A DNA stretch of 64,000 bases from Caulifigura coniformis (GCF_007745175.1 NZ_CP036271.1:2438154-2502153), one strand, 5' to 3'. Numbered from the stretch's first letter, positions 40,730 to 52,528 are shown. Notes: generated from the sequence alone by a model not told the origin. Numbers and translations are program-made.

Positions 40730-41938
40730 ATGCTGCTGCGGTACGCAACGTGTTTGAGCATCGCCATCGCCGGGTCGATGGCGACAGCGGAATGGCGCGG
40801 GTTCCGGGGAACGGAATCGACCGCCGTGGCGACCACCCCCGCGCCGACCTCGTGGTCCGACACCGAGAACATCGCCTGGAAGGCCGATCTGCCAGGCCGC
40901 GGCCTGTCGAGCCCGATTATCGTCGGCGATCGCGTCTTCCTGACGGCCTCCAGCGGCGGCCGACAGGACCGACTGCATGTTCTCTGCTTCGACGACTCGA
41001 AGGGGAACCTCCTGTGGGAGCGCCAGTTCTGGGCCACCGGTCGCACCATCGCCCACCCCACCACCTGTAACGCCGCGCCCACTCCCGTGAGCGACGGCCA
41101 GCGGATCTATGCCTTCTACTCCAGCAACGACCTCGTCTGTCTCGACCTCGATGGCAATCTGCAGTGGTTCCGCGGACTGACGCACGACTATCCGAACGCC
41201 AGCAACAGCCTTGGAATGTCGTCCTCGTTGATCGTCGCGCACGGGGTGGTGATCGCGATGGTCGAGAATGACACCGATTCCCTCACCACCGGCATCGATT
41301 CCCTCACGGGCGAAGAACTCTGGAAACTGAACCGGCCGCGGAAAGCCAACTGGACGTCTCCCGTCCACTGGAAGGGAAACACTCCTGAAGACGACCTGGT
41401 GCTGATCCAGTCGTCGGCCGGAGTGGTCGCGATCGCCCCCCGAACGGGTGAAACGAAATGGTCGTTCGACGATGGCGCGTCCACCGTGCCGTCACTCGTG
41501 GTGGCCGACGGAGTGGCCTACGTCCCGTCACATGGAATCACGGCCATCAAGCCGGGCGAATCGACCCCCAATGTCGCCGAGATCGTCTGGCAGGAAGGGG
41601 GACTTAACCCGGGAACGAGTAGCCTCGTGGTCCATAAGGACAAGGTCTATCTGATCTCGGACGCCGGAGTCCTCAGCTGCGCCGACGCGAAAACCGGCAA
41701 GCGGGAATACCAGTCGCGCCTGCCGAAAGGCCACTGCAGCGGCTCGCCCGTGATCTCCGGCGATCATCTCTACGTCTTCAACGAGGAAGGGAACGGCATC
41801 GTGGTCGACCTGACCAACAAGGGGAAGGTCGTCCACCAGCACAGTTTCGGGCAGTCGATTCTCTGCACGGCCGCGATCTCCGAGGGAGCCCTCTACGTCC
41901 GCAGCGACAAGACGCTCTGGAAGATCGCCGCGAAGTAA
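40730..41938 (+). CDS. Secreted PQQ-like beta-propeller protein
   Basis: 402 residues from ATG 40730, preceded by GGAGG. A short signal peptide covers about 1-20. The rest is a WD/PQQ-like propeller: repeated blades read NIAWKADLPGRGLSSPIIVGDRVFLT, LLWERQFWATG, LVCLDLDGNLQWF, GEELWKLNRP and GETKWSFDDGASTVPSLVVADGVAYV. No PQQ or metal ligand set typical of quinoprotein dehydrogenases is seen, so it is probably a structural or binding propeller, a type very common in planctomycetes. It follows the gene at 39508 by 61 bases. Confidence 0.85.
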   Translation: MLLRYATCLSIAIAGSMATAEWRGFRGTESTAVATTPAPTSWSDTENIAWKADLPGRGLSSPIIVGDRVFLTASSGGRQDRLHVLCFDDSKGNLLWERQFWATGRTIAHPTTCNAAPTPVSDGQRIYAFYSSNDLVCLDLDGNLQWFRGLTHDYPNASNSLGMSSSLIVAHGVVIAMVENDTDSLTTGIDSLTGEELWKLNRPRKANWTSPVHWKGNTPEDDLVLIQSSAGVVAIAPRTGETKWSFDDGASTVPSLVVADGVAYVPSHGITAIKPGESTPNVAEIVWQEGGLNPGTSSLVVHKDKVYLISDAGVLSCADAKTGKREYQSRLPKGHCSGSPVISGDHLYVFNEEGNGIVVDLTNKGKVVHQHSFGQSILCTAAISEGALYVRSDKTLWKIAAK

Positions 41939-42093
41939 TAACACCGGCGTTGATCGACTCGGCCGCTCACCGTCCGCCAGCGGCATCAATCACCGGCCCG
42001 CGAGACCGAATCTGGACTCTCATTGACCGCTCCGGCGAATGCGGCCTAGAAGCTGGCGTGACCTCTCACGTCCAAGTCTGATCCGCGTCCGGC

Positions 42094-42756
42094 ATGCCCC
42101 GTTTCCAGTTCCTTATCGCCCTCGCAGCCATCGCGCTGGCGGTCTGCCTCAGCGGATGCGGCCCCGAGCCCTCCGCCCACGCGCAGGTGCCCACGGCCAT
42201 CCGGAAACGCCCTCGACCCGCCACCTCACCGGCCCCCGCCGTGTCTCCGAGCCCCGCGCCGCCGGCAGCGCCGCAAAAATCGCCCCCCCCGACGACCGCG
42301 TCAGGGGAAGGATGGTCTCCGCCCGTTCCGCTGCGGGACTGGGAGTTCCTCGTCGTCCATCACACCGCCACTGATACAGGGGACGTCGCCACGATCAACA
42401 AAGAGCATCAGAAGCGGAAAGACTCGACCGGCGCCGCGTGGCGCGGCATCGGCTACCACTTCCTCATCGGCAACGGGAAGGGAATGCCCGACGGCGCGAT
42501 CGAACCCACCTTCCGCTGGACGGAACAGTCCGACGGCGCCCACGCCGGATCACTGCGGCACAACGAACGCGGAATCGGGATCTGCCTCGTCGGCAACTTC
42601 AACAAGTCAGCTCCCACGAAAAAACAGCTCGCGGCCCTGAAGAACCTGATGGCCTGGCTCCAGAAGGAAACCGGCATCCCCAACGAGCGCATCCTGAGGC
42701 ACAGCGACATCAAGCCAACTGCCTGCCCCGGAAAGAAGCTGCCGCTGCTCCGATGA
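42094..42756 (+). CDS. PGRP-type N-acetylmuramoyl-L-alanine amidase lipoprotein
   Basis: 220 residues. Signal and lipobox LSGC at about 19-22, then a Pro/Ala-rich linker (about 30-72). The Amidase_2/PGRP domain has WEFLVVHHTATDTGD with the first zinc His, GIGYHFLIGNG, DGAHAGSLRHNERGIGICLVGNF with the second His and RHSDIKPTACPGK with the third ligand Cys. This fold cleaves the amide between MurNAc and L-Ala. Planctomycetes have thin or modified peptidoglycan, so an active amidase is informative. It is convergent with cimA. Confidence 0.87.
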   Translation: MPRFQFLIALAAIALAVCLSGCGPEPSAHAQVPTAIRKRPRPATSPAPAVSPSPAPPAAPQKSPPPTTASGEGWSPPVPLRDWEFLVVHHTATDTGDVATINKEHQKRKDSTGAAWRGIGYHFLIGNGKGMPDGAIEPTFRWTEQSDGAHAGSLRHNERGIGICLVGNFNKSAPTKKQLAALKNLMAWLQKETGIPNERILRHSDIKPTACPGKKLPLLR

Positions 42757-42766
42757 GCGGGACCTT

Positions 42767-44389
42767 TCAAGTCAGCTGGCCGTTGTCCTTCAGCAGCTTG
42801 TAGTCGATCGCATCCGCCAGAGCCTGCCAGCTCGCCTCGATCACGTTCTCGCTGACGCCGATCGTGCTCCACACGTCCTGGTCGTCCGCGCTCTCGATCA
42901 CCACGCGCACCTTCGCGGCTGTCCCCTCCGTCGAATTGATCACCCGCACCTTGTAATCCACCAGCCGCATCGTCGAGAGCTGCGGATACGCGGGCACCAG
43001 GGCTTTCCGCAGGGCATTGTCGAGCGCATTGACGGGGCCGTCCCCTTCGCCCGCCACGAGTTCGATGCGATTTCCGACCTGAACCTTCACCGTCGCCTGC
43101 GTCATCGGCAGGGCAGGCCGGGCGCCGGGCGAATCCAGTCCCGAGGCGTCCATCTGCACCACGACGTGGTAATGCAACCGCCGGAACTTCGGCTCGTACT
43201 GGCCGATCTCCTTCTTCACCAGCAGGTCGAACGACGCTTCGGCCGCTTCGAACTGGTAACCCTCGGCCTCGAGTTCGACGACCCGGTCCAGGATCCGCTT
43301 CATCAGGGCGTTGTCGTCGCCCAGGTTGAACTTGGTCGTCTTGGCCATGATGTTCGACCGGCCCGACAACTCGCTCACCAGGATCCGCCGCTCATTGCCG
43401 ACGACGGCCGGATCGATGTGTTCGTAGCTGTGGGCGATGCGGTTCACCGCGTGAACATGCATTCCCCCCTTGTGCGCGAACGCGCTGCGGCCGACGAACG
43501 GCTGCCCGTTCCGGAAGTTCATATTCGCCAGCTCGTACACGTACCGGGAGATCTCCGTCAGCCGGCCGACGCCTCCCTCCGCCAGCACCTGGCGCCCCTT
43601 CTTGAGGGCCAGATTCGCCGCGACGCTCACGAGATCCGCGTTGCCGCACCGCTCGCCGATGCCGTTGATCGTTCCCTGCACCTGCACCGCGCCCGAATCG
43701 ACCGCCTTCAGCGAGTTCGCGACGGCGACTTCACAGTCGTTATGGCAGTGGATGCCGAACGGAACCGTCACGTGCGGACGGATGCTGTCGATTGTGGCCG
43801 CGATCTTCTCCGGCAGGCTCCCCCCATTGGTGTCGCAGAAGATCACCATGTCGACGCCCCCCTCGATCGCCGCCCGGATCGTCTTCGTCGCGTAATCCGG
43901 GTTGGCCTGGTAACCGTCGAAGAAGTGTTCGGCGTCGTAGAACACCGTCCGCCCTTCCGACTTCAGATAGGCGATCGAGTCGCGGATCATCGCCAGGTTC
44001 TCCTCCAGCGATACCCGCAGCACTTCGGTCACATGCAGGTCCCACGTCTTGCCGACGACCGTGCAGACCGGCGCCTTCGATTTGACGAGCGCCTGGAGTC
44101 CCTGGTCCTCCGAGGCGGCGATTCCCTTGCGCCGCGTCATCCCGAAGGCGACGACCTTCGCGTTCGCAAGCGGCCGCGTCCCGCCGCCATGCAGCTCGGG
44201 AACTCCCTCCGCCACGCGCTGGAAGTATTCGGAGTCCTTCTCGTTGGAGGCCGGGAATCCTCCTTCAATGAAGTCGAAGCCCAGTTCATCGAGCATGCTG
44301 GTGATCAGCAACTTGTCCTGGAGGGAGAAGTTGACCCCCTCTCCCTGGCTGCCGTCGCGGAGCGTTGTGTCGTAGAGCTGGATGCGCAT
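42767..44389 (-). CDS. cimA: Citramalate synthase
   Basis: 540 residues. LeuA-type DRE-TIM condensing enzyme with C-terminal regulatory domain, which joins pyruvate and acetyl-CoA to give (R)-citramalate for isoleucine synthesis. Motifs: YDTTLRDGSQGEGV at residues 5-18, IEGGFPASNEKD, YDAEHFFDGYQANP, FCDTNGG, FGIHCHNDCEVAVANS, GTINGIGERCGNADL, and a LeuA-dimer domain (about 415-535) with NRIELVAGEGDGPVNALDNALRKAL. The FDGYQANP and GGFPASNEKD wording fits CimA over 2-isopropylmalate synthase. ATG 44389 is the start. Confidence 0.92.
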   Translation of the reverse strand: MRIQLYDTTLRDGSQGEGVNFSLQDKLLITSMLDELGFDFIEGGFPASNEKDSEYFQRVAEGVPELHGGGTRPLANAKVVAFGMTRRKGIAASEDQGLQALVKSKAPVCTVVGKTWDLHVTEVLRVSLEENLAMIRDSIAYLKSEGRTVFYDAEHFFDGYQANPDYATKTIRAAIEGGVDMVIFCDTNGGSLPEKIAATIDSIRPHVTVPFGIHCHNDCEVAVANSLKAVDSGAVQVQGTINGIGERCGNADLVSVAANLALKKGRQVLAEGGVGRLTEISRYVYELANMNFRNGQPFVGRSAFAHKGGMHVHAVNRIAHSYEHIDPAVVGNERRILVSELSGRSNIMAKTTKFNLGDDNALMKRILDRVVELEAEGYQFEAAEASFDLLVKKEIGQYEPKFRRLHYHVVVQMDASGLDSPGARPALPMTQATVKVQVGNRIELVAGEGDGPVNALDNALRKALVPAYPQLSTMRLVDYKVRVINSTEGTAAKVRVVIESADDQDVWSTIGVSENVIEASWQALADAIDYKLLKDNGQLT

Positions 44390-44437
44390 GATTCGCCTTC
44401 AGTGAACCGACCCACGGCAGACCTCTGCCCGGGCCAA

Positions 44438-44473
44438 CAAAAAAACCCCTCAGGTCTGGCGACCTGAGGGGTT
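44438..44473 (-). terminator. Intrinsic terminator on the minus strand
   Basis: AACCCCTCAGGTC and GACCTGAGGGGTT form a 13-base stem; on the minus strand it is followed by a run of T. It ends transcription of the ADP-ribosylglycohydrolase gene before cimA. Confidence 0.8.
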
Positions 44474-44692
44474 CGGAATTCGATCGATCCTCAGCGTCGC
44501 TCAGTGGTCGAAATCCCGATAATCGAAATCAGTCCGAATTCTCGGGCCGTCGACGAGCGGGACACGACAGGGGTCAGCGACACAGAAAAACCTTTGGGCC
44601 CATCGCAGGAACAGGCAGGAGGAATGGGAAAAGGCTACACCGCAGGCCGGCGGGCGTCAAATCGCATTTCCGGCGGTTGGACATCCCGGCGA

Positions 44693-45736
44693 CTACCAGG
44701 GTGGCGCGAGTCGGCGGAGCCCGTGGGCCAGGACGACGACCGCAAAAAGGGCATTCCTGCAGAAGAGCGGCGCCAACTGGAGTTCAACAGGCTTCTCACT
44801 GCCGTGCTGACGAGCGAGTTGAGATCCGAGAGATCTCATCCATGCGATCGACCGCGGTGGATCCCGCAGATCCCGTAGAAGATCGGACGGCAATCCATTC
44901 TCGCCGACTCTGCATCCCACAATGCCGCCCGTGATTGCGGCCATCGTGTCGGTATCTCCACCAAGAACGATCACGCTGGTCACAGCGTTCATGTAATCAT
45001 CCGGCGAAGTGAGCCACGCGTGAATCGCCACAGGCACGGACGTGAGCACAAAGCCGGTCACTTTTTTCGTTGAGCCGAGTGATCGGGCAAACGCCTCTGT
45101 GCTCTCGCCGCGGACAACGCTCTCGGCGGCACGTCGCATGATGTCGGCGCAGTCTTGCTCAAGGCAGGGAATCGCTTCGGCAAGAAAACGCATCGAAAGC
45201 TGACCGGAGGGGATCAAGCGCTTCGACGAGAGCCGCGCGGCCATCGCGACGGCCTTCGCGCCGTCGATGGCTCGCGGATCAGTGTGCGTCATCCGGGAAG
45301 AGCGTCGGACCAACTCCAGACAATGTTCCTTCGATTCCACGCAACTGCCGATGATGGAGGCTCGCATCGAGGGCCCATTTCCGGCCGATCGGACTCCGCT
45401 GCGGGACGGAGGGATTCCGAGACAGAGTTTCAGGCAGGCCTTCAACGTCGCCAACCCGATCCCGGCCGGAAGCATGAGAAACCAGCGGCGGAGCCTGCGG
45501 GCAAGTTCTCTCTCGAAACGATCCACGTCGCCGCCCGATTGGATCAGCGATTGTGAAACAAGGCACAAGTGCTCCGTGTCGTCGGAAACGAGTCCCCGTC
45601 GCCCCAGCATTCGGAATCGGTCGGGTGATCCAAGCAGCCTGGCCGCCCGCTGCTTCGAAAGCCCCTCATACGGCAGCCCAAGCGCATCACCAACCGCTGC
45701 TCCGAGCAGACACCCAATGACCGCGTCTTCATTCAT
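44693..45736 (-). CDS. ADP-ribosylglycohydrolase family protein
   Basis: 347 residues. DraG/ARH fold removing ADP-ribose from proteins or small molecules with two Mg ions. Metal motifs seen: GAAVGDALGLPYEG at residues 12-25, the SDDTEH loop at about 51-56 and the C-terminal GGDTDTMAAITGGIVG at about 264-279. SMRASIIG near 125 matches the second conserved block. The last about 45 residues (RQHGSEKPVELQLAPLFC) are an unfamiliar tail. No ADP-ribosyltransferase is adjacent, so its substrate is unknown. Confidence 0.87.
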   Translation of the reverse strand: MNEDAVIGCLLGAAVGDALGLPYEGLSKQRAARLLGSPDRFRMLGRRGLVSDDTEHLCLVSQSLIQSGGDVDRFERELARRLRRWFLMLPAGIGLATLKACLKLCLGIPPSRSGVRSAGNGPSMRASIIGSCVESKEHCLELVRRSSRMTHTDPRAIDGAKAVAMAARLSSKRLIPSGQLSMRFLAEAIPCLEQDCADIMRRAAESVVRGESTEAFARSLGSTKKVTGFVLTSVPVAIHAWLTSPDDYMNAVTSVIVLGGDTDTMAAITGGIVGCRVGENGLPSDLLRDLRDPPRSIAWMRSLGSQLARQHGSEKPVELQLAPLFCRNALFAVVVLAHGLRRLAPPW

Positions 45737-45787
45737 CCGTCAATTGCTACCACACCGGAAATGGTTTCCTGCTACGACGTTCTCCAA

Positions 45788-47314
45788 CTACGCCGAAACA
45801 TCGACGGCCAGTGGGGACGAAATCTGAGAAGCGATCAGAATCCGCCGCATTCCCTCCGCCGCGTGCGCTAGAACGGGGAGGAGCAGGGGGATCGGAAACC
45901 GGTCTCCCGCGGCAATCGGCACGTACCAGGCGAAGAGAACCCAGGCGACGAACACCCACCCGAGCAGCAGCCACTTCGCGGGACGCCGTTCAAACCACAG
46001 CCCGATCCCGCACGAGATTGCGATCGGCAGCCCGAAAATCACGCGCCCGTCATCGAGCCCCTGCGGCCCGAGCATCCGCAGCATGATGAACGCTTCCCAC
46101 ACCAGCCCCCGCAATTCACGATCGATCAGGTCTCCGAAGGAATGCCGCTTGAAAAAACTCTCGGCCGCTTCGCCCGTCGTGACGCCTCCCTGGACGAGGT
46201 TGTCGAACTCACCGTAGCTGTCGGCAAACAGCAGCAGTGAGTTGACGTTGTGAAACGGATTGCCGAACGCACGCAGGTTCCGTTCGAGCAGCGGCTCCGA
46301 AACCGCCAGGAAGCCCATCACCCCGCAGATCATGGCGACCACCCACTGCCGGAACGGATACGCCTCGACGAGGGAAATGACGCCGTTGTCTTCGACCTCC
46401 TGCGGAATGTCGTCGCCGCCGCGCGGCCGGCATTGCCACGCCAGCCACGCCAGAAAGACGCCGAAGAACACGAGCCCCGTCCCCTTCGTCAGAAACGAAA
46501 GCCCGAGCAGAGTCGAGGCGACGAGAATCCGCCAGCGTCGCCGGCCCAGGCTCCGGCTCGCCGTCGGTGCAGGCAGCAGCACGAAATACGCGAGTGACAC
46601 GAGCCAGATCAGGAGCGTCTCGCAGACGACCATCACCGAGAACTGCCCGAGATTGAAGTTCATGCCGAGCAACATCGCGAAAATCCCGGCCGTCAGCAGG
46701 GAGAACCGGCGGAAAACCATCCACACCCCGGTGACGAACGCGGCGACGCCAAACGTCCACGCCAGTGTCCGCCCCCAACGCTCATCGGGGCGCCAGGCAA
46801 GGAGGGTCAGGAACAGCGGATGACGATTGTCTTCACGAAACCGGCCCGAGCGGAGGTCGGACATCACAGAGAGTACGGTATACAGCGGCCCCTCCGCTCT
46901 CTGCATTCTGTCCGCACGCTCGAGGTACGCCCCCTGGTCGTCCAGGTGCACCGGCGGAGGCGTAAGTGCATTTGAAAAGACGTTGGCGGAAAAACAGATC
47001 GCTCCGCTGACCAGCATCGTCACCGCGAGCGCCGTGAAGCGTCCGCCCCCCGGACACCCGGCACTCCGGGACTCGCAGCCCTCAATCCTGTTCCACAGAC
47101 CTGCCAGGCCAAGCTTTCGCAGGGGCCAGGTCACGAGTGCGGGAACGAAGGCGGACAGGCCGAGCCACACGCCGGCCGTCACAGCCGCAATGGCGGCAGC
47201 CTGGGGAACGATCGATCCACCGGCAATCCCGATCAGCCACGCTTCCATGGCCGCGACGATGCAGAGTGCCGCAGTGACGAGCGCCGCGATGCGGAACGAC
47301 AGTCGATTCGACAT
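45788..47314 (-). CDS. Polytopic membrane protein (GT-C glycosyltransferase-like)
   Basis: 508 residues from ATG 47314 (a GTG at 47365 would add 17). About ten to twelve membrane spans. The first large loop carries LDDQGAYLERADRMQRAEG and RFREDNRHPLFLTLLAWRPDERWG. An acidic motif soon after the first spans, with DNRHP in the following loop, is the layout of dolichyl-phosphate-mannose-type GT-C enzymes (PMT_2/ArnT-like). This family call is tentative. It would act in the inner membrane on lipid-linked sugars. It begins 52 bases behind the ADP-ribosylglycohydrolase gene on the same strand. Confidence 0.65.
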   Translation of the reverse strand: MSNRLSFRIAALVTAALCIVAAMEAWLIGIAGGSIVPQAAAIAAVTAGVWLGLSAFVPALVTWPLRKLGLAGLWNRIEGCESRSAGCPGGGRFTALAVTMLVSGAICFSANVFSNALTPPPVHLDDQGAYLERADRMQRAEGPLYTVLSVMSDLRSGRFREDNRHPLFLTLLAWRPDERWGRTLAWTFGVAAFVTGVWMVFRRFSLLTAGIFAMLLGMNFNLGQFSVMVVCETLLIWLVSLAYFVLLPAPTASRSLGRRRWRILVASTLLGLSFLTKGTGLVFFGVFLAWLAWQCRPRGGDDIPQEVEDNGVISLVEAYPFRQWVVAMICGVMGFLAVSEPLLERNLRAFGNPFHNVNSLLLFADSYGEFDNLVQGGVTTGEAAESFFKRHSFGDLIDRELRGLVWEAFIMLRMLGPQGLDDGRVIFGLPIAISCGIGLWFERRPAKWLLLGWVFVAWVLFAWYVPIAAGDRFPIPLLLPVLAHAAEGMRRILIASQISSPLAVDVSA

Positions 47315-47595
47315 GCGGGGCGGTGGAACGGCGGGCCGGGTCTTTTGAATTCGAAGAACGTCCACAGTCTACGCGATTCATGGACGGCTTCGATGGAAAC
47401 CCTTCAGCAGATTCATTCCGGGCACCGCGCAAGAGCTCAACGACGACCTTCCCACGAACTCAGCCCCGCGAGGGGCGACACATCCATTCCGCGAACCGGC
47501 CCGGTTCTGAAGAACGCCCGCTTCTCGCCTCTCTCACGTTCGACCTCCGCCGATGCCGCGAATGTCGCCCACACCTCACCCGAACGAAACGCGTG

Positions 47596-48714
47596 CTAAT
47601 CCCACCGCATCCCGAGTTCCACCTCGATCTTGCGGGTCGCCCCCGCGCGAATGATCTCCAGCGTCACCACTTTCCCCGGAAGCTCCTGCCCGACCAGTTC
47701 GGTCAGTCGATCGATCGTTCGCACTTCCTTCGCCTGGAAGAGAACCACAATGTCCCCCACCTGCACCCCGGCCTTCTCCGCCGGTTCGCCCGGAAACACC
47801 TTGGTCACCTTCAACCCCAGCCCGCCCGTATTGGGCACGCCGGTCAAACCCAGCAGCGCACCGCTGTGCCCCGCAAAATCCTCCCCGTTCTTCAGGCGGT
47901 CCCACTCATCACGATAGACCGAGATCGGCACGTGAAAGTTGTAGTTCGCCGCCTCGCCGATCCGGCTGTGAATCGCGATCACCTTGCCCGACATCTCGAA
48001 CAGTGGGCCGCCGGAATCGCCGCCCACGAGTTCGCAGTCGGTCTGCAGAAATCGCTTGCGCGAGATGATCGTCCGCCCCAGCCGGGCAACGACCCCGCGC
48101 TTCGCGTCATACCCGCCGGGATGCCCCAGCGCCAGGCACCACGTTCCCGGATAGGGAATGTCGTCGTTGGCCAGGGGAGCGAACGGCCATTTGCGGTCGC
48201 CCGGGAGCTGGATCATCCCCGAGTCGAGCGAGCGGTTGCGTCCCAGAGTTTCCCCGGTCACCCGGGTTCCATCCCACAGCGTCACTTCGACATTTCTGCC
48301 GGGACGATTGATGACATGGCCCGCGGTCAGGATCAGCCCGTCTTCAGAAACGATCACTCCCGATCCATACGCCCGCCCGACGCGGAGGGCGACCGTCGCC
48401 TTGCGGCAACGCTCCACCAGCTTCGTGACGTGCTCTTCAATCAGCCGGGCATCTTCAATCGATTCCGGGACCGACTTCTTGAAGACCGATGGCACCGAGA
48501 GTGCCTCGGCCGAACCGGCCTCCGGCTTCGCAGCGGGTTTGGTTGCGGAAGTTTCGTCCGCGCGGGACGTGACGCCAGCGATCGTGAGCAGGAACAGGCA
48601 AACCAGCCGGCCACATCGACGCCAGACCTGTGCTGGATCAACCGACGAACCGCGGCGGCGGGAATCCAAACAGCGAGAACCGTCCCTGGACATGGCCTTC
48701 CCGCCTCCCTTCAT
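47596..48714 (-). CDS. Trypsin-like serine protease with PDZ domain
   Basis: 372 residues. A long basic N terminus precedes a membrane segment (about 34-50, RLVCLFLLTIAGVTS), then a trypsin-fold domain with an intact triad: His in LTAGHVI (about 131), Asp in RSLDSGMIQL and Ser in GGDSGGPLF (about 233). A single PDZ domain follows (about 285-370, LGLKVTKVFPGEPAEKAGVQVGDIVV). The ATG overlaps the purM stop in an ATGA arrangement, so translation is coupled to purM. An inner ATG at 48690 is also possible. Envelope location is inferred from the signal or anchor. Confidence 0.87.
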   Translation of the reverse strand: MKGGGKAMSRDGSRCLDSRRRGSSVDPAQVWRRCGRLVCLFLLTIAGVTSRADETSATKPAAKPEAGSAEALSVPSVFKKSVPESIEDARLIEEHVTKLVERCRKATVALRVGRAYGSGVIVSEDGLILTAGHVINRPGRNVEVTLWDGTRVTGETLGRNRSLDSGMIQLPGDRKWPFAPLANDDIPYPGTWCLALGHPGGYDAKRGVVARLGRTIISRKRFLQTDCELVGGDSGGPLFEMSGKVIAIHSRIGEAANYNFHVPISVYRDEWDRLKNGEDFAGHSGALLGLTGVPNTGGLGLKVTKVFPGEPAEKAGVQVGDIVVLFQAKEVRTIDRLTELVGQELPGKVVTLEIIRAGATRKIEVELGMRWD

Positions 48715-49763
48715 CCCCGATACGTCGCGTTCGTTTCACCGGCCTGCACCTCGCCAACGATCCACGAAGCGAATCCCGATTCCTTCGCGAGCGCCTGCAC
48801 ACGATCGGCCGCGGCCGCATCCACGAACAGCACCAGGCCGATCCCCATGTTAAAGACGCGGAACATCTCTTCGCGATCGACGTTTCCGATCCGCTGCAGC
48901 CATTCGAAAACAGGCGGCGCCGTCCAGCTGCCGCGATCGACCACGAGCTTGCACCCTTCCGGCAGCACGCGCACCGCGTTGTCCGCAAGGCCTCCCCCCG
49001 TAATGTGGGCGATCGCCGTCACATTGTCCCGTTCCTTGCCGAGCACCGTCGACACGAGCCTGGCGTAGATCTGCGTCGGAGTCAGCAGGACGTCGGCCAC
49101 CGTCTGCTTCAGTTCCGCCACGTAGTCGTCAATGCCGTAGCGGCCGTGATCGAACACGATCTTGCGGACGAGGCTGTAGCCATTGGAATGCAACCCGGTC
49201 GACGCAATGCCGACCATCACGTTCCCCGGCCGCACCCGTTTGCCATCCAGCAGTTGCGACCGTTCGGCCACGCCGACGCAGAACCCCGCGAGGTCGAAAT
49301 CAGCCGGAGCATACAGGTCCGGCATGATCGCCGTTTCACCGCCGAGAAGCGCCGCCCCCGCCTGCTCGCAGCCGTCGCACACCCCTTTGACGATGTTCGC
49401 GATCAGGTCCGGGTTGTCTTTCCCGAGGGCCAGGTAGTCCAGGAAGAACAGCGGCTCCGCCCCCAGGCACAGGCAGTCGTTGACGCACATCCCGACCAGG
49501 TCGATCCCGATCGTGTCGTAGCGCCTGGCCATCGCGGCCACTTTGATCTTCGTCCCGACCCCGTCGGTCCCCGAGATCAGCACCGGGTCTTCGTACTTCT
49601 TCCCCTCGCCAAACAGCCGGAACAACCCCGCAAAGCCCCCCGGCAGCGGCATCACCCGCCCGGTATTGGTCTTCTTCATCATGGCCGGCAGCCGGTCCAT
49701 CGCCTGTTCATACAGGTCGAGATCGACGCCAGCGGAGCGGTAGGTGAGCGGTTCGGAGGACAC
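48711..49763 (-). CDS. purM: Phosphoribosylformylglycinamidine cyclo-ligase
   Basis: 350 residues from GTG 49763; the family length (about 345) and the opening LTYRSAGVDLDLYEQAMDRL support this start over an ATG at 49811. AIR synthase makes aminoimidazole ribotide in purine synthesis with ATP. Seen: GGFAGLFRLFGEGKKYEDPVLISGTDGVGTK, IGIDLVGMCVNDCLCLGAEPLFFLDYLALG, GCEQAGAALLGGETAIMPDLY, GIASTGLHSNGYSL, AHITGGGLADNAVRVLP and RVFNMGIGLVLFV. The downstream PDZ protease gene overlaps its stop by four bases, an odd pairing of purine synthesis and envelope proteolysis. Confidence 0.96.
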   Translation of the reverse strand: MSSEPLTYRSAGVDLDLYEQAMDRLPAMMKKTNTGRVMPLPGGFAGLFRLFGEGKKYEDPVLISGTDGVGTKIKVAAMARRYDTIGIDLVGMCVNDCLCLGAEPLFFLDYLALGKDNPDLIANIVKGVCDGCEQAGAALLGGETAIMPDLYAPADFDLAGFCVGVAERSQLLDGKRVRPGNVMVGIASTGLHSNGYSLVRKIVFDHGRYGIDDYVAELKQTVADVLLTPTQIYARLVSTVLGKERDNVTAIAHITGGGLADNAVRVLPEGCKLVVDRGSWTAPPVFEWLQRIGNVDREEMFRVFNMGIGLVLFVDAAAADRVQALAKESGFASWIVGEVQAGETNATYRG

Positions 49764-49896
49764 GAGGAAGCTCAGAGCTCTAGAAATCGAAGCGGGGAAT
49801 CTCTCTAGCATACTTCTGGCCGGAAATCACCGACAGTCGCGGCCGGTGATTCGCGACTGCGGCAATCCGCATTCCCACAAATGACGGGTATTCAGC

Positions 49897-50319
49897 TCAG
49901 AAGAAAACCCAGTAGACCCACGCGGCGACGCACAGTGCGAGGCACATGCCGCCAACAAGCAAAATCGTGCGAAAAGCGCCGAGTGGCTCGAAGGGGCCCT
50001 CGACACACCGCCCCGTCAGCGTCTCGCGGCGAATAAAGCTGTCAAAGCCGATGTCCGAATCACTTGTCAGTAATGCCTCAAGCCCCAAGTTGAAGTCCTT
50101 GAAGCGACGGGCGGCATCGTCTTCCAGCGCTGCGTTGAGAATGATGACTCCCAGTTTCAACGCGCCTGCCTGGGTCGCCTCAACACCGCTTTCATCCAGC
50201 CCGCCTCCAATCTGCCGAATTCGAACACTCTCCGCCGGCGCCGACACGAGTGAGTTCAGTGCCGCGACCAGCCGCCGAATCTCCAACAGGTCCAGTTCGG
50301 TTTTCAGGTGTTCCGTCAT
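49897..50319 (-). CDS. Tail-anchored protein of unknown function
   Basis: 140 residues from ATG 50319; the open frame continues upstream but only into the palindromic repeat at 50353. The N-terminal 110 residues are soluble and helical (LLEIRRLVAALNSLVSA, LKLGVIILNAALEDDAARRFKDFNLGLEALL). The last 26 residues are a membrane anchor (AFRTILLVGGMCLALCVAAWVYWVFF), so the protein would face the cytoplasm with a C-terminal tail anchor. No family recognised. Confidence 0.65.
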   Translation of the reverse strand: MTEHLKTELDLLEIRRLVAALNSLVSAPAESVRIRQIGGGLDESGVEATQAGALKLGVIILNAALEDDAARRFKDFNLGLEALLTSDSDIGFDSFIRRETLTGRCVEGPFEPLGAFRTILLVGGMCLALCVAAWVYWVFF

Positions 50320-50352
50320 CACTGGCTGCCCCGGTACACGTGCCGCATTCCT

Positions 50353-50401
50353 CGTTCCCAAGCTCCAGCTTGGGAACGCACCCGCCCCGAAGCTCCGCTT
50401 C
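50353..50401. repeat. Two-hairpin palindromic repeat, copy 2
   Basis: Arms CGTTCCCAAGCT and AGCTTGGGAACG (50353-50378), then GAAGC-tcc-GCTTC (50389-50401). A compensatory A-T pair replaces the G-C pair of copy 1. Confidence 0.75.
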
Positions 50402-50593
50402 GAGGCGCCGAGCCCCCGACATTCCCACGGTCGCCCGCCCCCGTGGCAACTTCCGCCCCATTTTCACCTCGTTGCAATCCCCCCCCTCCGGGATACGATT
50501 GCCGAGTGGTTAGTTTGGTGGTGTCGAAACTACCACCACAAGTATGAATTCCGGTGGGCGCGATCATGCGATCCCCCTTGCGTCCGCCGTTGA

Positions 50594-52528
<1,935 letters not shown>

